Assembly (NCBI RefSeq): GCF_963583255.1
Contig: NC_084814.1
Coordinates: forward strand, 16,652,464 to 16,716,463
Length of the DNA stretch: 64,000 bases
From: Pyrus communis
Lineage: Eukaryota; Streptophyta; Magnoliopsida; Rosales; Rosaceae
Direction: 5' to 3'
Position 1 is the stretch's first letter; every line of letters starts with the position of its first letter. A program made the translations under genes and the position numbers. The notes under the pieces are model-generated. The model was given only the letters and a program-made list of their open reading frames with translations. It made no database searches and was not told the origin of the DNA. Shown piece by piece: positions 25,701 through 37,346 of the stretch.

Positions 25701-27528
25701 TTGTTCCAACGTATGAGGTTATTATAAATTACGGTGATGTCTTAGATGAGACAACCCGACCTTCCTAGAATCGCTAGATTTCAGTCCACTACGCAATTTT
25801 GGATGAGGTTGGAATCAGAATGAGATGATTGTCGACGATGCATTTGCGTACACAGTAACTACTGACATCATGCTTAGCGATGATATTGAACCACGTTCCG
25901 TTGATGAATGTCAATGTAAAAAGGATTAGTCAAACTGGAGACAAGAAATCCAGCTCGAACTTGATTCGCTTGGGAAACGTAAGGTGTTTGGGCCTGTAGC
26001 TTCTACTCCACCACATGTGAAGCCCGTGGGCTACAAGTGGGTTTTCGTGAGGAAGCGTAATGAGAATAATGAAATAATGTGATACAAAGCACGCCTAGTA
26101 GCGTAAGGCTTCTCTTAACACCCTAGGATTGATTACGAGGAGACATATTCCCCCGTAATGGAAGTTATAACGTTCCGATACTTTATTAGTTTGGTAGTTT
26201 TCGAAAAACTGAATTTACAGCTTGTAGACGTAATAACTGCATATCTCTATGGGGATGTAGATACGGAAATCTAAATGAAAATTCCAGAAGGACTTCCATT
26301 GACTAGTTCAAATATTTCTAGACCACAGAACATTCTTTCTGTTAGAATGAAGATATCACTCTACTGATTGAAAACAATTTGGGCGGATATGGTATAACCG
26401 TCTGATGAATATTTGACAAGTCAGGGTTATGTGAACAACGAACTATGCCCATGCGTGTTCATAAAGAAGTTACATTCCGGATTTGCGATCATTGCAGTTT
26501 ATGTCAACAACATGAACCTTATCAGAACCCCCGTAGAGTTTGAGGAAATTGCCATTCACTTGAAATCGAAATTTGAGACAAAAGATCTTGGGAAAACTCA
26601 ATATTGTCTCGGCCTAAAAATCGAGCATTGTTAAGATGGAATCCTAGTACATCAATCGAACTACACCCAAAAGGTGTTACGACGTTTTAATGAAGACAAA
26701 GTGAAGCTTTTGATTACTTCAATGGTCGTTCATACTCTAGATGCTAAATGAGATCATTTCCATCCCAAGGAAGATGAGGAAAAGATTTTGGGGCTTGAAA
26801 TTCCATACCTAAGTGCAATTAGTGCTTTGTTGTACTTGGCTCAATGCACTATACCTGACATCTCCTTTGTTGTTAATCTTTTGGCTAAATACAGCAATGC
26901 GCCTACACGCAGACATTGGAATGGTGTTAAAGAAATTTTCCACTACCTCAAGGGTACGACAGATTTGGGCTTGTTCTACACCCATGAATCCTCGAGAAGA
27001 GCTGCTCCCTTTAGTCCTCGAGTTGAGTCACGGCTTGTTGGTTACTTAAATGCTGATTATCTGTCTGACCAACATAGGGCACGTTCTTAAACGGGCTATG
27101 TCTTTACCGTTGGAGACACCACTATATCTTCGAGGTCTACTAAGCAAATGCTAGTTGTGACTTCTTCGAACCATGCTGAGATCCTTGCCCTGCATGAAGC
27201 ATCGCGTGAGTGCTTTTGGTTAAGAGCCGTCATGGAACACATTCAAAGCACTAGTGGTCTTACTACCGTCATTGACCTTCCTACAACGATCTTTGAAGAC
27301 AATGCAGCATGTATCGAGCAATTAAAGAAGGGATACATTAAAGGAGACAACACCAAGCACATAGCGCCGAAGTTCTTTTATTCTCACCAGCAACAACATC
27401 ATCAAAACATTGAAGTCAAGCAAATCCGTTCTTAGGACAACCTGGCCGATCTATTTACCAAGTCTATTTTTCGTAAGCTTATCCAAGGAATCGGTATGCA
27501 TAAATTATATGAGTTGAATTGCTTGTAG
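22723..27528 (+). pseudogene. Copia B gag-pol remnant
   Basis: The gag starts near the ATG at 22723, with RNYLKWV interrupted by a stop. Next come a zinc knuckle CYRCGSKNHWSHIC (about 23537-23580), protease-like LVDSATTHT (about 23970), GAG-pre-integrase KRMGHPERD (about 24400) and integrase pieces (24540-25180, with HLRVFGCIVYVP). RT pieces span 25980-26640 (VKPVGYKWVFV, IDYEETYSPV), and RNase H 26800-27450 ends at LADLFTKS. The RT box reads YVNN instead of YVDD. At least a dozen stops and several frameshifts are visible, so it is inactive. The last identifiable codons end at the TAG at 27526-27528. Confidence 0.88.
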
Positions 27529-27967
27529 TTTTGAATTGCTTGTAGTTATCTTATTTGGAAGTTATGTCTAACTCAGGGGGAGTGAAGCATACTCACTTGA
27601 TCATTATGTACTCTTTTTCCTACAATTAGGAGCATTTTTCCCATTGGGTTTTTGCTACCTAACGAGGTTTTGATGAGGCACTCATCCTAGGATGATCATA
27701 CTCCGTTGAGTTCACTACTTTCATCTTGTTTGACGTTTGTTTTAGACATTATGCATACTTCTCACTTTTCTCCTTAGTCTATTGGTTTTCACCTACATTA
27801 GGTTTTACCATAGCGAGGTTTTGTGAGTTTTACTTCCAATGCATACTCTATTTATATTTGAGACTCGCATTCGCTCGTTGTGCTGCCGACTTCATCAACT
27901 GTTCTACCTCAACTGCTGAAGATCTGATACGATGTTTTGTTTGAGTATATCCACACTCAAGGGAGAG
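27529..27967 (+). other. Copia B 3' untranslated region and polypurine tract
   Basis: Non-coding sequence ends in CAAGGGAGAG immediately before the 3' LTR. A similar CAGGGGGAGTG tract at about 27575 looks like an internal second purine tract. Confidence 0.65.
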
Positions 27968-28238
27968 TGTTGCAGTCATATTTAGAATATGAATGTGATT
28001 GGTTAAATCCTAGTGTATCTAGGGATATCTTGGAATATTCCCTTTAGTAGTTATTATCCTATTAGAGTTGTAATTCCATTAGGGCAAGGATTTAACCTAT
28101 CCTACTACTATAAATAAAGGCACAATGGGGTGATACAACACACACTTCACAATTAAATCTCTCTCTTCTCTCTCTCTTGCCACTGGCCTCCCTCCTTTTC
28201 TAGTCCTAAATACAGTTCAGTCAAATAGGCCTACAACA
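27968..28238 (+). repeat. 3' LTR of copia B
   Basis: 271 bp, TGTTGCAGTC...CTACAACA, with TATAAATA at 28109-28116. It provides the uninterrupted template that shows where the gypsy entered the 5' LTR. Confidence 0.93.
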
Positions 28239-28243
28239 CAACT

Positions 28244-28975
28244 AACAATTTAGCCTACAAGCACTATCATTTGTAAAAATAACTTATTAGCTGGATTATT
28301 ATTACTATCTAAAGGCAAAAAGCATTCAACCTGGACTGCAAGAAATAGACTTGTCAAGAATAAATTCCTCACCCAGATGATCAGTTGATTATGGAAGCTA
28401 AAATTTAAACTGCAATTCCTTCTAATGTAAAGATTAGTTCTGCTGAGATTGCAGGAACCCTTTGTGACGGTCTCATGAGGTCCTGGGTTCGGAAACTCCC
28501 TATCCTCAATTTTATCATGTCGCGTTCACTAGCAGGGTTTAATGAAGGGTGTAAGCTAGCTTGATATGCATTGTTAGTGTCGACGCCACTAAGGTAAGGA
28601 GGGAAGGGGGTGTGCTCGTGGATATAAACTCGGAATTTTGAAAGGGGGTATATTGAGCAGTGGGGGTTATCACTAGAGTGCCCCTAAATTTGAAGGACTA
28701 GTATTTAATGTTCTAGTAAATTACATCCAGCTTTTTACCAACAAACAAATAAAATGGAGACAAAATTTAATCTTGAAAGGGACTGAAATATGAATCAGTG
28801 AATCACCCTGAATAGAATGAAACTGTAACAAATACTATGTGATAACTTCCCTGAATTTGTAGGACAGTACTATGATTAAAACATGAGAGACTAAACTTTG
28901 AATGCTAAGAACATTAACTTATATTGAAAACAAATGCAGGTCATTCAAACATTTGAAATCTACCTAGGCTGATTC
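28244..28975. other. Spacer downstream of the CHX pseudogene
   Basis: AT-rich. The stretch GGTCTCATGAGGTCCTGGG at about 28469 has a weak tRNA-derived (SINE) look, but no A-box, poly-A tail or TSD was found. It ends at the stop codon of the CHX pseudogene. Confidence 0.5.
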
Positions 28976-31900
28976 TCAGTCTCGTTCAGGTAACTCTTCC
29001 TCCATCTTCGAGGCCAAATTCAACGATACCTGACAATTGTACTGTTGCACTATCAAGACTGATGCTGGTGTAGAAAAATCTGGTGAAATTAACAAGCTAC
29101 CAACAGGACCAAGTTCGGGGCCCTCACTCCTCCTATTTAACGCTAAGGCTACTTCACCGCATGGTGTTCTCCCCACCAGAAACAGATGGCAGCGACCAAT
29201 CTCACGAATCACATCAATGGTTTGCGCCTCATTTCTGACTACCTTCTCTTCGTATGTGATTGAGTCATCCTTGGCAGTTTTCTGCTTGAACTCGGTGAGG
29301 AATTCTTCATCCACTGATCCCGCTTTGGTGCCACCAGTGTCATCAATATTTATTCTAGAAAACTCCCCCGCAACCTCGGGTTCCACTACAAAGTGAATGA
29401 CAATTAAACTAATGTCGGGGTGCTCAGCCATACGAGCACTATAAGCAAGGGCTTCACGGTCATCACGACCCCCAAAGAAGAGAACTGTGATGAAATAAGC
29501 AACGTTGCTTGCAGCAATGTGTGTGGCTCCACCAAGACCGTGATCAACCAGAATTCCAACTGAGCAAGGTGCATGTTGAAGAACCCTCTGGTTAACCAAG
29601 CGAAAGTCATTTCGCGTGGTCTCTAGTGTACCATCTAGCCTCTAGTGCTTATGGAATGGAAGAATTACGATTGCAACTCTTTTGCTCTCAGCGGTGGCAC
29701 AAATGTCCTTGTGCGTATCAGAAACCGAAGAGATTTCAGTCATTGGTCTGATTGACACCCGACTTAATCATTGGTATGCCTCAAATGCCACAACAACGTT
29801 GTCAGAATTTGATTGCTGGCCCTTATTCCAGAAGGGTAACCCATTTCTTCTCGCCTTGTGTACCATTAATATAGCCGATGACCTCTCAGAGAGCTCCTTG
29901 AGGTGCATTGCATAGACACAAAGGCCTCTAGAAGATTTATTATAGATGGAATGTTTCTTGCACTATGAAAACAGGCCAAGATCCTTAGTTGGGTATTCGT
30001 ATTTTTCCTTTCAATTGTCTTATGCTTGTAATCAGCCATTCTTCCCCTTTTTTTTGGCTTATACACGGCAACGACAAGAGGCTTAGTGATAAAAGTAGTA
30101 AACATAGCCATTAGAACCATAGTGGCAAAAGTCTAGTCATTCAAGACCTGCGAAACATGAACAAATGATACATGTTAAACGGTTATTTGATATAAAAAGA
30201 AACAATGATTATACAAGTGATACAAGATTTAGTTCGTTACCCTTCTATCTTTACCGATGTTTAAGACAACGAGTTCCACCAAGCCTTTACTGTTCATCAG
30301 GAACCCCAGAGCTAAAGCCTCGCGGACAGGCAATTTCCAGGAAAGAGACACCACAATCGTCCCAAAAATCTTCCCGAAACAGGCAGTAAATATGACCAAA
30401 ACCAGAAGACCCCACGACTGAAGCCCCTGAATTGTAGCTGCATTAGTCTTCAGTCCACTAAACATTTTGTACAACGGTAAAAAGAGACCAGATACAAGAT
30501 CTTCTACTTTTTCCACAAGAGCACTTGCAAATGGCCCCTCCTTTGGTACAAGAACTCCGACCACAAAAGCACCAAACATGGCATGAATTCCAAATGTATC
30601 AGTAACAAAAACCAGCAGCCAGAACAGCAGTTAGTGTAGCGCATACATTGATCTCATCAACAGGTTCACCTTCATGACATCGTTGAGACATCCATTTGAA
30701 TATTGGAGGAACAATGACAATTGCACAAATAATAAACACACACGCAGACAAGAAGACCCATAGTGAAACAAGGGGAGATTGGTTACTGCCAGATAGGGCA
30801 ACAGCAAGAGCGAGTAGAATCCAGGCGGCCACATCATTAACTGTGGCAGCCGACATAGCCATTTTTCCAATGTCTGTTCAAGAGTTTCAGTAGCATCTAC
30901 CCCTTTGGCTATGGTTTCTCGGAGTTATCGAAATGGCCACACCCATGAACACAAGAAATACAGTAGCATCTACCCCTTTGGCTATGGTTTCTCAGAGGAC
31001 AAATGCTGAACCGATTCCTAATGCAAATGGGAGGGTTATTCCTGCTACGGCAATGGCAAGGGCTTGTTTTCCAGTCTGACGTATGGATTTAGGATCTATC
31101 TCTAGGCCTGAAAGGAATAGAAAGAATAGGAGACCGAGGTTTGCTATGGTGTCCAACACAGTGATACTCTTCGGTGGAAATATTGCCTGAAGATAACTTT
31201 TGTTCCGTCCCAGAGCTGATGTCCCAAGTAGGATTCCTCCCTGCCAAACCAAAAATGCCATTCAACCTTTAGATGTATCACAATCAGCATGGTATTCTGC
31301 TTTAGGTTCAATTAAATACAAAAACATCTATTAACCCTCACAACATGCTTCTGTATGCAAAAATTTCAAAACAGGCAGAAGGAGCTTTAAAAAAAGACAT
31401 CGAAAGGGGACGCCATGGAAGCATATCTTCATTCCAATATGCCTAAACGTCATGTAAGGATTTTCATACAGCACAAAGAAGAAGCAAAGAAGAATATCTG
31501 TATTGATCCTAAACACATCTGTATATCCAAGAATTCATTTAAATAAAAACAAATAAAATAAATATTTTTCAGAAACATTGTACTATTTTTCGCTAGACTA
31601 CAGTCCAACACCCCCTAACATCCAAAGTAAAGAAACTTAACGGCCAACAAACTTCACACACAGAAATTTAACAATGAAGGGCCACAAGCTCTTCTCCTTG
31701 GAATTGGTCCCGGGAAGTAAGACTGAGTGTACACATAGCAACGTGATCAAGGACAAAACTAACTGCCCTTCGATTAAATTTCAAGACAAAAGTAAGAAAT
31801 GAGCTTACAACAATCTCCGCAATGACTCGTGGCTGTCTTAACGGCTTCAGAACATAAGCAAGAACCCGAGTAGCTATAACTACAATACATATCTGCAAAA

Positions 31901-32009
31901 TAGCGAGAGGCAGTGCAAAATGAAGAGGACTGTCCCCCTGGAACACACCGTTTGATGTGGCCTTCATTGGAGGCGGACATGTATGCCCTGCTGGAGCATT
32001 GGAAGCCAT
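28976..32009 (-). pseudogene. CHX18-like cation/H+ exchanger pseudogene
   Basis: Paralogue of the intact gene at 43037-46090, with the same exon layout: exon 1 31809-32009, exon 2 30241-31240, exon 3 28976-30147. Splice sites still look usable (GTAAGC...CAG; GTAACG...CAG). Exon 1 encodes [15 protein letters not shown]. Lesions: stop at 30992-30994 after GSAFVL; the ILAELK region near 30890-30960 replaced by a second copy of about 33 bp, with a frameshift; one extra T near 30608; stop at 30133-30135 (VLND*T); a short frameshifting deletion after NLLEA near 29925; stops at 29768-29770 and 29642-29644. The last ~200 codons ([20 protein letters not shown] to the end) are open. The founder would have been a membrane monovalent cation/H+ exchanger of the CPA2 family. 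Confidence 0.92.
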
Positions 32010-32697
32010 CTCTCCCAAATCAACGTCCACGAACGAAAAACCGAACACTTAAACTTCAGTATCTGCCAACTGAAACCCAATATCAGAATTCAAATTCAGA
32101 ATTACCAAATTGAATAGAAGAGGACCACACCTCCACTACACGAATCCTTTGAATATACATTCATACAAGACAAATATGTTCAACAAAAGAGCATATACAT
32201 TAATGGACAACATATCATGCGCCAAAAAATAAGTGAATCATCTCCCACAAAGCGCCACTTTGCGTAGCGTTAGAACAAACACAGCACCTAACCAACCTGG
32301 AAGGGTCGCTTTAGATCCAATGGCTGAGATTAAAAAAGATTAAAATTGTCTTTTTTCTATTGGATCACTATCCCAAATCAAACAGTACGGTTCGTTGGTT
32401 GGTTTATAAAGAGTCCTAAATCCAGTCAATTGGGATTAAAGAGTCCCAATGCTGATCAAAGTCAATGAATTTAAATGGAATTTGAAAAATCACAGAAGAA
32501 GAACAACACTAACACAAATGAATTAGCAAACAAGCAGCATTCTAATCAATGGCATTAACCCATGTGAGATTTCTGGGAAAGAATCCAACTCTACAACTTA
32601 AATCACATTTTTCACAAAACCCCATAAAAATCTTGCAAAACAAAACATGTTTCGATTCAAGAATATAGGAGAGGTAATAAGTTTACCTGTTTATTGT
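32010..32697. other. Upstream region of the CHX pseudogene
   Basis: The minus strand shows a possible 5'-UTR splice acceptor (TTTCAGTTGGCAG) about 45 bp upstream of the ATG, so the leader may have had an intron. No clear TATA box was identified. Confidence 0.4.
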
Positions 32698-32865
32698 GCC
32701 AGCAGGTTGGGATGGATCAAATATGAATCCCCACCTGGACTTGGCAGAAACAGAGCTTTTCAGAAATGGCTCTGAATTGGGAGTGTAGCCAGTACCTGAA
32801 CCTGGAGATTGTCCCACCGGATTCTCTGTTAACTCCACCAAGTTGTCTTTTTACACTTTTTGGTT
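32698..32865 (-). pseudogene. Coding-like fragment of ~55 codons, no start
   Basis: A minus-strand frame is open from a TAA near 32850 to an AGGTAAAC at about 32690, with LVELTENPVGQSPGSG and SVSAKSRWGFIFDPSQPAG. It is GC-richer than its surroundings and ends at a plausible splice donor, so it could be an exon remnant or the first 5'-leader exon of the CHX copy. I do not recognise a family. Confidence 0.3.
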
Positions 32866-33398
32866 GACAAAAAGCATTTTGCTAATACATAATTTAGGTA
32901 ACAAATTCAGAATTTGTCTATGTCGATTTGTCAGGACAGTGGCAAATTTTTTTTTGGTTTTTGAGTTCGAATTTATCACTAGCATCATAACTAATATTTT
33001 ATTTGCAATATATGAGATCTCAGGTTTGATTCATATGCTTTGCTTGGTGAGTTTGTTATTAAATTATTATGAATGGCTTATTGTAAGACCTACTCTAAAT
33101 CTTACCAATTATCAACTCCGAAATTAGTTTTTTTTTTTTATTTGGGTAAACTATGTGTGTACACTAAGAAAATTAATGGTTAAGTATTAATAAAAATAAT
33201 GAATTGTTATACTGATTTTAGTATTCCTTTACAAATCTGTCGTTCTAAATTCGAACCCTCGGTTTTTTTTTACCTAGAATATCGCTTATATTAAATAAAA
33301 TAGAACCAAACCAATTCTACTACTCATATGTCTTATTTTTCCAGTAACTCTTTGTTAAAATATGAAGGTTAAAAAGTAAGATGGCTAAAAAATAGAGG
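32866..33398. other. AT-rich spacer
   Basis: No coding, RNA gene or terminal repeat recognised. Confidence 0.5.
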
Positions 33399-35025
33399 AT
33401 TTTTATCACAAATAGTCTTTGAGATTGATCAAACTCATCATTTTAGTCTCTCACTTTCAAAATCAATCAATATCGTCCCTGACATTCACTACCTTACATC
33501 AATTTGGTCATTATATTAAGATTTCGTCAACTATTCTGTTAGTTTATATGTGAGACCCACAAATCCAATGAAATGGTGACACGTGAATTACATAAAATAA
33601 GGGTTTTTCTTGCAAATGGTCTTTGAGATTGATCCAACTACTCATTTTGATCCTTGAGTTTCAAAAATCGATAAATTTGGTCCCCGACTTTCATTGCCGC
33701 ACATCTAGTCATTCCGTTAAAATTTCATCAATATTTTTCGTTTATGTGCTGATGTGATCCCACTAATCCAATCAAATTGCTCCGCGTAGATTAACTATAA
33801 GAAACTATATTTTTTAAGAGTGAACTAATGGACGAGTATTCCCCACTGACATTTTCTTGTATCCCACAACCCCAATTGGAAAAAAAAAAAAAATCAATCT
33901 AAATTCGATAAAATTGAATCCAAATTCAATTCAAATTTGATAGGATTATAACCAAATAGAGAGAATGAGGAGTGAATTCAGGAGGCCAAGTACTTTAATG
34001 GTGTCATGATGCCCTTTTTTCTTTTTGAGCATAACCTGATGAAGACGACAATGACTTTTTTTAATTTTATTTTAGTTTTGGTTTTTAGTTTCTTATTTTA
34101 CTTTTAGTTTTAAATCTTTAGAAAAACAGTTTCTTCTAGTTAATCCATGTGGTGCCATGTAACATCCTACATCGTTCAAGGAAGTGGATCATCTAAGCCT
34201 TATATGTATATTCCTATCTCTACCTAGCACGAGGCCTTTTGGGAGCTCACTGGCTTCGGGTTCTATCGGAACTCCGAAGTTAAGCGAGAAAGGGACGAGA
34301 GCATTCCCAGGATGGATGACCCACTAGGAAGTTGCTTGTGAGTTCCCAGAAACAAAGCCGTGAGGGCGTGGTCGGGGCCCAAAGCAGACAATATTGTGCT
34401 ACGGCAGAGTCGTGTCCAGGATGTGGTGGAGCATGGGTCGGGATGTGACACGCCATATGATTGAATTAGTGGGACAAAAGATATTAACACAATTTTAACA
34501 AAAGGATTAAATTAACGTGCGGTATTGAAAGTCAATGACCAAAATGAGGAGTTTGATCAATGTCAATGATCATTTGCGATAAAAACCCTTATTTTGTGTA
34601 ATCCACGTATTATCATTTCATTGGATTTGTGGGTCTCACATACAAACTAACAGAATAGTTGAGGGAATTTTAACGGAATGACCAAATTGATGTACGGTAG
34701 TGAAGGTCATGGACAACATTAATTGATTTTGAAATGAGGGAGTAAAATGATGAGTTTGATCAATCTTAATGACCAGGAGTTGGACCAATGTCAATGATCA
34801 TTTGCGATAAAAACCTTTATTTTGTGTAATCCACGTGTTATCATTTCATTGGATTTGTAGGTCTCACATACAAACTAACAGAATAGTTGACGGAATTTTA
34901 ACGGAATGACCAAATTGATGTATGGTAGTGAAGGTCATGGACGACATTAATTGATTTTGAAATGAGGGAGCAAAATGATAAGTTTGATCAATCTTAATGA
35001 CCATTTGCGATAAAAACCCAAAAAT
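33399..35025. repeat. MITE-like array in inverted orientation around a Cassandra LTR
   Basis: Two divergent plus-orientation units (33399-33605 and 33606-33800) share ATGGTCTTTGAGATTGATC and GATGTGATCCCACTAATCCA-type text. Their reverse complements occur at 34456-34590 (partial), 34591-34790 and 34819-35025, the last two a near-perfect 228-bp tandem pair (ATTTTGTGTAATCCACGT at 34591 and 34819). The result is a large imperfect palindrome with arms of several hundred bp. Confidence 0.7.
34158..34450 (+). mobile_element. Cassandra-type TRIM solo LTR carrying 5S rRNA-like sequence
   Basis: Starts TGTAACATCC and ends GGATGTGACA (293 bp), flanked by TGCCA and CGCCA, a 5-bp TSD with one change. Positions 34241-34347 resemble plant 5S rRNA (ATCGGAACTCCGAAGTTAAG, CGAGAGCA, GGATGGATGACC, AGGAAGTT), including the internal pol III promoter region. 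Cassandra elements are known to carry 5S-derived sequence in both LTRs. No internal domain remains, so this is a solo LTR. Confidence 0.88.
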
Positions 35026-35872
35026 AGAAGTTGGATCGTTCTTAGCAATTGTCTGTATTTGCTATAAACGAGAGCCATCAAGTAGAGATTTGAGTTGTCA
35101 AGTGGAGTATAAAATGTAGAAAGCAAAAGTAATCAAGACAATGACTTTTTGTCACTTTTCTTCAATATTCAGAAAAGGGAAACCTTGTATGACTTTATAG
35201 CACTACATTAACATATCTACCCACTTGAAACGTTGGGTAATTGAGATCATGACCTCGGTTGGTACTTTGTTTGGAATTTGGTATACTGCGAGAGCAACTT
35301 AGATTTTGAACGCCGTTGTAGAGGTTTATCCAATTCATCTAAGTTCGTCACCTCCTTAAAACTCATTTGCCTGCAAGGTTAATTCTGCTTTCTTACGTGT
35401 AGGTGTTTAGGTCGAACCTTCGTCGCCCAAACGCACGTGAATAACTATGCATATGTCCCATGTTTTTTTCTAGCTGTTTGAAATATGCTAAAGTGCCTCA
35501 CATATATCAACAGTCATAAATTAAAAGCACAACTTCTAAAACAAAATTTTTATAGTGGTCCAAAATATAATTGTTAAATTTTTTAGTTTTGAATCTTTAA
35601 ACAAAAATCTAATGGTTAAAATGTATTCAAAGTATTCTATACTCTGGGCCACCGTAAAAAATTCGGACACTCAATCATCTTCTGAAAAGGAATGCGACTG
35701 TGTTGAAGAGACAATTATTTCACTTGCAAACATATCTCGGCGGAATTAAATATATGATGGGATTACCCAATATTGTAATAATCATTAGTCAGCAAGAACA
35801 ATATACAGCTTTTCGAGAAGGCATCACTTTGGGAATTCCAACGATTTGTATTCACCTATTTTTGCAATAAGA
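35026..35872. other. Spacer, nothing recognised
   Basis: AT-rich, no features supported. A 64-codon open frame at 35555-35749 has no coding character. Confidence 0.5.
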
Positions 35873-36023
35873 TAATGCTAGGGAGACCAAATTTGCAAAT
35901 CAAATAACAAGTCACCAATAAGAAAAAATCACGTTAATTCATACTTAATTAATAATCCAATCATCTACAACCATATCATTCGGTTTACAAATTTAGTTTA
36001 AAAATTTGGTCTCCCTAACATTA
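35873..36023. mobile_element. MITE of the TAATGCTAGG family
   Basis: The left end TAATGCTAGGGAGACCAAAT is mirrored by the right end ATTTGGTCTCCCTAACATTA (about 22-bp TIR, one mismatch), total 151 bp. Same family as 9114-9459. Confidence 0.75.
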
Positions 36024-36346
36024 CCCTTTGCAATAATAGATTGGTCCATAGCAGGATTAACTGTATTTTATATGTTTCAGATTTATTTACTTCCTTTTGA
36101 AGGATATTTAAATGTAAGAGACTACGATCCAATCAAGGTTCTAAAAAACGCTAGGCGCTAGTCGATCGCTTGTAAATAAGTGTCGATTTACACTTAACCA
36201 AAAAAATAAAAAATAATAAAAAAATAAAAACTATATTTGTATGGATAATAAAAGAATGATAAAATGCAAAAATAGAAGTAGAAGGATACACAAAATACAT
36301 CCATCCAACAAGTTCAATATTTAAAAAACAGTTAGCATAAAATCAT

Positions 36347-36609
36347 TGTAACATCCCACATCGACCAACGGAGTGGGAGTGATGTGCCTTATATATACAT
36401 GCCCACCACCTATAACACGAGGCCTTTTGGGAACTCACTGGCTTTGGATTCCATCGGAACTTCGAAGTTAAGCGAGTTCGGACAAGAGCATTCCCAGGTT
36501 GGGTGACCCACTGCGAAGTTCTCGTGTGAGTTCCCGGAAACAAAATCGGGAGGGCGTGGCCCAAAGCGGAAAATATCGTGCTACGGCGGAGCTAGTCTGA
36601 GATGTGACA
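36347..36609 (+). mobile_element. Cassandra-type solo LTR, second copy
   Basis: TGTAACATCC...GATGTGACA, 263 bp, with a 5S-like core at about 36429-36540 (CATCGGAACTTCGAAGTTAA, GGTTGGGTGACC). It is shorter and more diverged than the copy at 34158. Flanks ATCAT and TAATA do not form a convincing TSD. Confidence 0.83.
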
Positions 36610-36698
36610 TAATAAAGTAAAACATTTGTAAAACCTCTGTAAATCATATATGTGAAGTAATCAACTAGGGGTATCATAGTCGCCCGAAGGCAGTATAT

Positions 36699-36798
36699 GT
36701 CCATCACCCGAAGATGAAGCAGTATAACTTGTCCATCACCTAAAGGTGAAGCTGAATAACTTGTCCATCACCCGTAGGCGAAGCTGTATAAAATAACT
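36699..36798. repeat. Three-unit minisatellite, ~32-bp period
   Basis: Units begin TGTCCATCACC at 36699, 36730 and 36762 and continue (G/A)AAG(A/G)TGAAGC-like text to ATAACT. The copies differ at several positions. Confidence 0.75.
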
Positions 36799-36980
36799 TA
36801 CATACACACCGACACTAGCTGTAGCTAGTGAAGCTGTCCATCATATCTCACTCCTCCATCATATGTGTCCTATGGCCATACACATAATACACGTGGCCAC
36901 CTAGCCAGTCACCTAGGACTGCCAAGCCTGCATAGGCACCACGTAGCTCCAGAACGATTTTTTGAAACAATTTGCCCTAA

Positions 36981-37175
36981 ATCACGGCGGGCCTTCACCG
37001 CCTAGTGCGATGGATTAGATTATGTCCTTAGGCATCGGGATACAGTCATATCACATCTCAATTAGGTATGTATATTTTTAGGCTTTCACAGTTTTGGTTT
37101 GTATATTCATAATGATACTATGAGCGCTTTAGGGCACCAGCAAGATATGCTTTCAGATACCATTATACAATTATA
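36981..37175. other. Spacer left of the plastid fragment
   Basis: No recognised feature. It may include more organelle-derived sequence that I could not identify. Confidence 0.4.
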
Positions 37176-37346
37176 TTCACTATCTATTTTACGTCAAGCA
37201 ATACGTGGAGTAACTCCCGATATAGCGTAAAAGCAAAACGTGTAGGCAGATCAACTCATCAAGTTCCCATTGAAATAGAATCCGTACACAAGGAAAAACA
37301 CTTGTCATTCGCTAGTTATTAGGGTCATCTCGAGAATGTCCAGGTC
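37176..37346 (+). pseudogene. rps7: Nuclear plastid DNA fragment: part of rps7
   Basis: In translation the fragment shows [19 protein letters not shown] then STHQVPIEIES text, matching the middle of plastid ribosomal protein S7. At DNA level CGTCAAGCAATACGTGGAGT, AACTCCCGATATAGC and TCATCAAGTTCCCATTGAAA are near-identical to chloroplast rps7 as I know it. A base is missing after GATATAGC and extra bases occur near TCCGTACACAAGG, so the frame is broken and it is non-functional. Similarity stops abruptly near 37346. It is a NUPT, not a plastid contig, because nuclear transposons flank it. Confidence 0.8.

Larger units (their letters stand above)
12296..28238 (+). mobile_element. Ty1/copia element B, old, split by a nested gypsy
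   Basis: TSD CAACT flanks the element at 12291-12295 and 28239-28243. The 5' LTR is 12296-12434 plus 21070-21201 (139+132=271 bp). The 3' LTR is 27968-28238, also 271 bp, starting TGTTGCAGTC and ending CTACAACA. The interior (21202-27967) carries a heavily decayed copia gag-pol. By eye the two LTRs differ at about two dozen positions, so the element is much older than the gypsy that split its 5' LTR. Confidence 0.93.
36134..36980. mobile_element. Possible hAT-type element hosting a Cassandra LTR and a minisatellite
   Basis: The left end CAAGGTTCTAAAAAACGCTA matches the left end of the well-defined hAT element at 39934. The right end (GATTTTTTGAAACA near 36958) is only a weak match and no 8-bp TSD was found, so limits are tentative. 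Confidence 0.35.

Noticed and set aside
28460..28700. SINE near GGTCCTGGGTTCGG
   Set aside because: No A-box, poly-A tail or TSD could be found.
34241..34347. 5S rRNA gene
   Set aside because: The match is diverged and lies inside a 293-bp LTR with TG/CA ends and near-perfect TSD, so it is a Cassandra LTR, not a functional 5S gene. Same for 36429-36540 and 37625-37733.
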